In this document: piece by piece, positions 5,943 to 9,372 of the stretch | Numbering within the stretch: the first letter of the stretch is position 1 | Layout of the letters: the number at the start of each line of letters is the position of its first letter | Assembly (NCBI GenBank): GCA_031253705.1 | Contig: JAIRVW010000364.1 | Coordinates: 1 to 9,372 of the forward strand | DNA length: 9,372 nt | Origin: Brucellaceae bacterium | Lineage (GTDB): Bacteria; Pseudomonadota; Alphaproteobacteria; Rhizobiales; Rhizobiaceae | Direction: 5' to 3' | The notes under the pieces: generated by a model | Told to the model about the DNA's origin: nothing | Databases searched by the model: none | What the model saw: only the letters and a program-made list of their open reading frames with translations | Position numbers and translations under genes: made by a program

Positions 5943-5991
5943 ATTCCTTATTGTGGAATCCGATATTCATCGTCTATTGAATATGAATATC
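5943..5991 (+). promoter_or_regulatory. Candidate promoter/operator of the TonB-dependent receptor gene
   Basis: Two inverted repeats lie just upstream of the receptor gene: ATTCC-N7-GGAAT (5943-5959) and the longer GATATTCAT-N12-ATGAATATC (5962-5991, perfect 9-bp arms, arm centres 21 bases apart, i.e. about two helix turns). A tentative promoter, TTGTGG (5951-5956) with TATTGA (5975-5980) after 18 bases, would place the start point inside the second repeat, fitting repression. The core promoter is weak by sequence. Confidence 0.4.
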
Positions 5992-6014
5992 TTACTCATA
6001 TTTAAGGTCATCCC

Positions 6015-8111
6015 ATGTCCCGCCGTTTTAATCGCAGATTTTTCTACAGTGTCAGCACTGTAACGCTCACCGCTCTGATGGCTCACAGCGCTCATGCGGA
6101 AGATGCAGCAACAACCGGCAGTAAACCTCTGGTTCTCGCACCGATTGTCATCACCGGTGAAAAACTGGAACGCGATCTGCAGAAAACAGCGACATCGGTA
6201 ACGATCATCAGCGGCAAAGACATTGCCAAAGAAAAAACCGGTGACACATCCGTCTCCGAAGTGATCAAAGATGTGCCGAACGTCACATACAGCGACACTG
6301 TCAGTGCGCCGATTATTCGCGGTCAGGACACACAGGGGCCGAATAACGGACAGAATGTTTTCTGGGGCGGCACGGTGCCGCGCGCCACGATCAATCTCGA
6401 CGGCCATTATCTGAACTATAATGAATATTTCTTTGGTGCGACATCCGTCTGGGATCTCGACAATATTGAGGTTTTCCGCGGTCCGCAGACAACATCGCAA
6501 GGGGCAAACGCGATTGCCGGTGCGATTGTCGTCAATACCAAAGACCCGACATTTACCCCTGAAGCCGCTTATCAGGCAGAAATCGGTAATTACAACGCCA
6601 AACGTGCATCTTTTATGCTCTCAGGCCCGATTTATAAAGATGAACTGGCAGCACGTCTGGCCGTTGATTATTCCGGTCGCGATACTTTCATTGATTATAT
6701 CAACCCGGCCTTTCAGCACGGCGACACCAATCAGGATTTCCGCGCGCTCAATGCCCGTTTTAAATTGCTGTGGCAGCCGGCAGAACTATCCGGCTTTGAA
6801 GCCAAGCTGACCTATTCGCATAATGGTACAAACCGCCCGTCTCAGGAGGCGGCCTCCGCACCGTTCAGCGAGCTGGAACATGCAACCACAACCATGCCGA
6901 CATGGAAGCAACACACCAATACCGGCATTCTTGATCTCAGCTATGAGCTTGATAACGGCATCAAACTGTTCAACCAGACCCAGTATTCGGCATCCGGTGT
7001 CAACCGCATTACCGGTCTGGTCAATAACGGCGATGCGGATATCGATCAAACCAATATTTCCAATGAAAGCCGTGTGAATTTCGGTACTCAGGACGATGTT
7101 ATCAGCGGTGTTGCCGGTATTTTCTATGCCCATACCAAATCTGATGAAACGCTGTATCTGCGCGGTATCTCCGCCTTTGATGACAAGAAAGACAATATCG
7201 GCGTCTTTACGGAAGTCAGCTACAAGCTGACCGATCAGTGGACGGCAACCGGCGGCCTGCGTTATCAGCAGGACAAGATCCGCCGTAACGGCACCTCGGT
7301 TCTGGCTGCGGAACCAGTCAATTACGATGAGACATTCTCGGCAGTTCTGCCAAAGCTCTCGCTCGCCTATGACGTAACACCGGACCTGACATTCGGCGGT
7401 CTGATCAATCGCGGTTATAATCCGGGCGGCGTTTCGCTCTATATCAATCCGGCAGCAACATCAAGCAGATGGCAGCCTTTCAAAGAAGAAACCCTGTGGA
7501 ACTACGAGCTGTTTACACGCGCAAAACTGCTCGATGACCGGCTGACGGTCAACGGCAATGTGTTTTACATGGATATGAAAAATACCCAGTATAATATTCC
7601 GGTTGAGGTCTCCACGGGCGTCTTCCAGTCCTACACGATCAATGCCGAGAAGACCCATAGCTATGGTATGGAACTCGGACTTGATTACCAGCTCCTTGAC
7701 AATCTGACACTGAAAACCAGTGCCGGTATGCTGCGTACCAAGATTGATACCATCTCGAACAATGTGGCCTATGAAGGCAATGAATTTGCCAAGTCTCCGG
7801 GCTATATGTTCAGCATCGGCGCCAGCTGGGATGTTACCGACAAGTTCAATGTTTCCGGTCAGGTACGCCATGTTGACGGCTATTTCTCCGATATCGCCAA
7901 CACGCCGACATTCTGGATCAAGCCTTATACGGTGGCCGATGCACGGATGAGCTATGCCTTCACCGAACAGGTTGAGCTTTATGGTTTCGTCAAAAATATC
8001 TTCAATGAACGCGCGCCGACTTACATGCAGACCAATCGCGGGATCGGCGGTGTTGAAGCCAGCATGACACTGCCGCGTATGTTCGGCGTCGGTATTAAAG
8101 GCAGCTTCTGA
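6015..8111 (+). CDS. TonB-dependent outer-membrane receptor (ferric siderophore/chelate uptake)
   Basis: This is a 698-residue outer-membrane receptor. A TAAGG Shine-Dalgarno ends seven bases before the ATG. A signal peptide (RRFNRRFF, hydrophobic core, cleavage after AHA at about residue 28) is followed by a TonB box (PIVITG, residues 43-48). The plug domain covers about residues 55-180, with TSVTIISGKDI, VIKDVPNV, IRGQD, GGTVPRATINLDGHYLNYNE and the conserved VFRGPQTTSQGANAIAGAIVVNTKDP. The remainder is a beta-barrel with alternating aromatic strands, ending in LYGFVKNIFNERAPTY and a C-terminal Phe as needed for outer-membrane assembly. The length suits a siderophore receptor. It probably serves the neighbouring FepB-DGC-like importer. 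The ligand cannot be named; the plug does not point clearly to FepA itself. It is transcribed divergently from the IclR-type regulator and ends at its own terminator. Confidence 0.93.
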   Translation: MSRRFNRRFFYSVSTVTLTALMAHSAHAEDAATTGSKPLVLAPIVITGEKLERDLQKTATSVTIISGKDIAKEKTGDTSVSEVIKDVPNVTYSDTVSAPIIRGQDTQGPNNGQNVFWGGTVPRATINLDGHYLNYNEYFFGATSVWDLDNIEVFRGPQTTSQGANAIAGAIVVNTKDPTFTPEAAYQAEIGNYNAKRASFMLSGPIYKDELAARLAVDYSGRDTFIDYINPAFQHGDTNQDFRALNARFKLLWQPAELSGFEAKLTYSHNGTNRPSQEAASAPFSELEHATTTMPTWKQHTNTGILDLSYELDNGIKLFNQTQYSASGVNRITGLVNNGDADIDQTNISNESRVNFGTQDDVISGVAGIFYAHTKSDETLYLRGISAFDDKKDNIGVFTEVSYKLTDQWTATGGLRYQQDKIRRNGTSVLAAEPVNYDETFSAVLPKLSLAYDVTPDLTFGGLINRGYNPGGVSLYINPAATSSRWQPFKEETLWNYELFTRAKLLDDRLTVNGNVFYMDMKNTQYNIPVEVSTGVFQSYTINAEKTHSYGMELGLDYQLLDNLTLKTSAGMLRTKIDTISNNVAYEGNEFAKSPGYMFSIGASWDVTDKFNVSGQVRHVDGYFSDIANTPTFWIKPYTVADARMSYAFTEQVELYGFVKNIFNERAPTYMQTNRGIGGVEASMTLPRMFGVGIKGSF

Positions 8112-8125
8112 TCGCAGGCACTCTG

Positions 8126-8154
8126 CCGCAGCCCGTTTCAGGGCTGCGGTTTCT
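8126..8154 (+). terminator. Intrinsic terminator of the receptor gene
   Basis: CCGCAGCCC (8126-8134) and GGGCTGCGG (8141-8149) form a perfect GC-rich 9-bp stem with a six-base loop (gtttca), followed by TTTCT. It lies 14 bases after the receptor stop. It should separate the receptor transcript from the monooxygenase gene, at least partly, because the T tract is short. Confidence 0.85.
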
Positions 8155-8190
8155 ATGAATGACACTCTGAAGGCATGACGGGAAAGCGCG

Positions 8191-9372
8191 ATGGCTCATA
8201 AACAACTTCATATCGGCATGTCGCTGGCTCCCACATGGCTCAGCGGTGACGGCTGGCGTCATGACGGCAGCAATATCGAACATACATTCGGCACCGATTT
8301 TTTTGTCGATATTGCGCGCCGCGCTGAAGCTGCAAAGCTTGATTTTGTCTTCAGACCGGACAGCCTGTTCCTCAATGCGCAAATTATGGAAACCAGCCCG
8401 GGTTTCGGCAGTCTCGATTCAACCGTTCTGATGGCCGCACTGGCACGGGAAACCTCCAAAATCGGCCTGCTTTCAACCGTTTCCACGACCTTCATGCCCC
8501 CTTATGTTGTGGCGCGGCAGATTATGTCGCTGCATCAGATCAGCAATGGTCGTGCGGGCTGGAATATCGTAACCGCACTGGACGGCAATGAGAATTTTGG
8601 TCTTGAAGCCATGCCGTCCTCGGATGAGCGCTATGCGAGAGCCGCAGAATTTACCGAAGTTGTGCGCAACCTATGGGCAAGTTTTCCTGACGCCGCGTTG
8701 AAACGTAACCGGCAGAGCGGGCAATTCGCCGATACCAGTCTTATTCAGCCCATTCATCATGAGGGGGCGCATTTTAAAGTCAAAGGCCCGCTCAATCTGC
8801 CCTCTTACCGCGATGTGCGTATTCCGCTGTTTCAGGCAGGTGCTTCTCCGGCAGGCCGGAGTTTTGCCGCCTCTGTCGCCGATGCAATTTTCTCGGCTAC
8901 ACCTGATCTTGATGCAGCAATTGATCTGCGTAAAGATTTGCGTCGTCTCGCAGAAAGTCACGGACGCAAGGCGGATGATGTCCGCCTGTTACCGGGGTTG
9001 AGCCTCTATCTCGCGCCGACACGCAAAGAAGCAGAAGAGCTGTTTATCTACACCCATGCACGCACCAACCGTGCCCGCAAGATCGCTTCGATCCGGGACA
9101 TGACCGGTCTTGATCTGACTGACTGGGCAGACGACCAGCCGGTCAGAGCAGCAGATCTGCCGCCTGTACCGGCCGTTTTGCGTAGCAAAACCCATGCCGG
9201 ACTGCTGCGCAGGCTGATTGAACGTGAGGAACCTGTTCTGCGCGATTTGCTCCACAGACCGGAAGTGATCAGCGCCGGACACTGGCAGGTTATCGGCACT
9301 GTTGATGATGCTGTTGAAAGCATCCGACATTGGCAGGAAGCCGGTGCAATTGACGGCTTTATTACTGCACCC
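8191..9372 (+). CDS. FMNH2-dependent monooxygenase, NtaA/SnaA/DszA type (bacterial luciferase-like), 3' truncated
   Basis: The frame opens at ATG 8191 (GGGA-type Shine-Dalgarno about seven bases upstream) and stays open for 394 codons to the window edge; relatives are about 430-460 residues, so only the C-terminal tail is missing. The class-defining stretch SKIGLLSTVSTTFMPPYVVARQ and SLHQISNGRAGWNIVT (residues 89-128) is the flavin-site core of NtaA-type LLM oxygenases. IPLFQAGASPAGRSFAASVADAIF (211-234) is the second family signature, and EAGAIDGFIT (384-392) approaches the usual end. These enzymes use reduced FMN from a separate reductase and oxidise chelators (nitrilotriacetate, EDTA), sulfur compounds (dibenzothiophene sulfone, sulfonates) or antibiotic precursors. 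No reductase is seen in the window. Placement after an iron-chelate receptor suggests a chelate or siderophore substrate, as inference. The terminator upstream implies its own promoter or read-through. Confidence 0.9.
   Translation, partial: MAHKQLHIGMSLAPTWLSGDGWRHDGSNIEHTFGTDFFVDIARRAEAAKLDFVFRPDSLFLNAQIMETSPGFGSLDSTVLMAALARETSKIGLLSTVSTTFMPPYVVARQIMSLHQISNGRAGWNIVTALDGNENFGLEAMPSSDERYARAAEFTEVVRNLWASFPDAALKRNRQSGQFADTSLIQPIHHEGAHFKVKGPLNLPSYRDVRIPLFQAGASPAGRSFAASVADAIFSATPDLDAAIDLRKDLRRLAESHGRKADDVRLLPGLSLYLAPTRKEAEELFIYTHARTNRARKIASIRDMTGLDLTDWADDQPVRAADLPPVPAVLRSKTHAGLLRRLIEREEPVLRDLLHRPEVISAGHWQVIGTVDDAVESIRHWQEAGAIDGFITAP

Noticed and set aside
5967..6500. 177-codon open frame antisense to the receptor 5' region
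   Set aside because: It covers the receptor signal peptide and plug in the opposite strand; cysteine- and arginine-rich composition is typical of a shadow frame.
7461..8165. 234-codon open frame antisense to the receptor gene
   Set aside because: It lies wholly opposite a well-supported TonB-dependent receptor, shows no recognisable domain, and looks like a codon-bias shadow.
5764..8205. 12-base word gctcataaacaa present both upstream of the iclR-type gene and at the start of the monooxygenase gene
   Set aside because: A single short match, once non-coding and once coding, with no shared flanks; most likely chance.

Overview
The window carries a ferric-siderophore (or similar metal-chelate) uptake locus of a Gram-negative bacterium, flanked by two metabolic genes that are cut by the window edges. 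The host is Gram-negative because there is a TonB-dependent outer-membrane receptor and a Sec-exported periplasmic binding protein. GC content looks to be about 50-55% by eye and Shine-Dalgarno sites are ordinary. The fepBDGC-like set, an IclR regulator, an RraA-like enzyme and an NtaA-type flavin monooxygenase would suit an alphaproteobacterium of the Brucellaceae/Rhizobiales type, but that placement is inference from gene style, not proof.

Layout. Positions 1-495 (+) hold the 3' part of an RraA-family gene, closed by a clear intrinsic terminator at 527-564. At 610-882 (-) is a small gene resembling a diverged IS3-type OrfA. Positions 957-4011 (-) hold three tightly coupled genes in the order fepB-fepD-fepG, with ATGA overlaps at both junctions. 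From a shared 132-bp intergenic region, the ATPase gene fepC runs the other way (4144-4938, +). A 20-22 bp palindrome (4082-4103) in that region could control both directions. An IclR-family regulator (4941-5735, -) converges on fepC with only two bases between the stop codons, and starts at TTG behind a strong Shine-Dalgarno. A 279-bp divergent region crowded with inverted repeats separates it from a TonB-dependent receptor gene (6015-8111, +). The receptor gene ends at a strong intrinsic terminator (8126-8154). An FMNH2-dependent monooxygenase of the NtaA/SnaA/DszA type then begins at 8191 and runs off the window.

How the parts fit. The receptor would bring a ferric chelate across the outer membrane, the FepB-like protein would bind it in the periplasm, and the FepD/FepG permease pair driven by FepC would carry it into the cytoplasm. 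The IclR protein sits between the receptor and the transporter, which suggests small-molecule control in addition to any iron-dependent control. The adjacent flavin monooxygenase belongs to a family that includes oxidases of metal chelators (NTA, EDTA). That makes a linked uptake-plus-breakdown pathway a reasonable hypothesis, not shown by the sequence alone.
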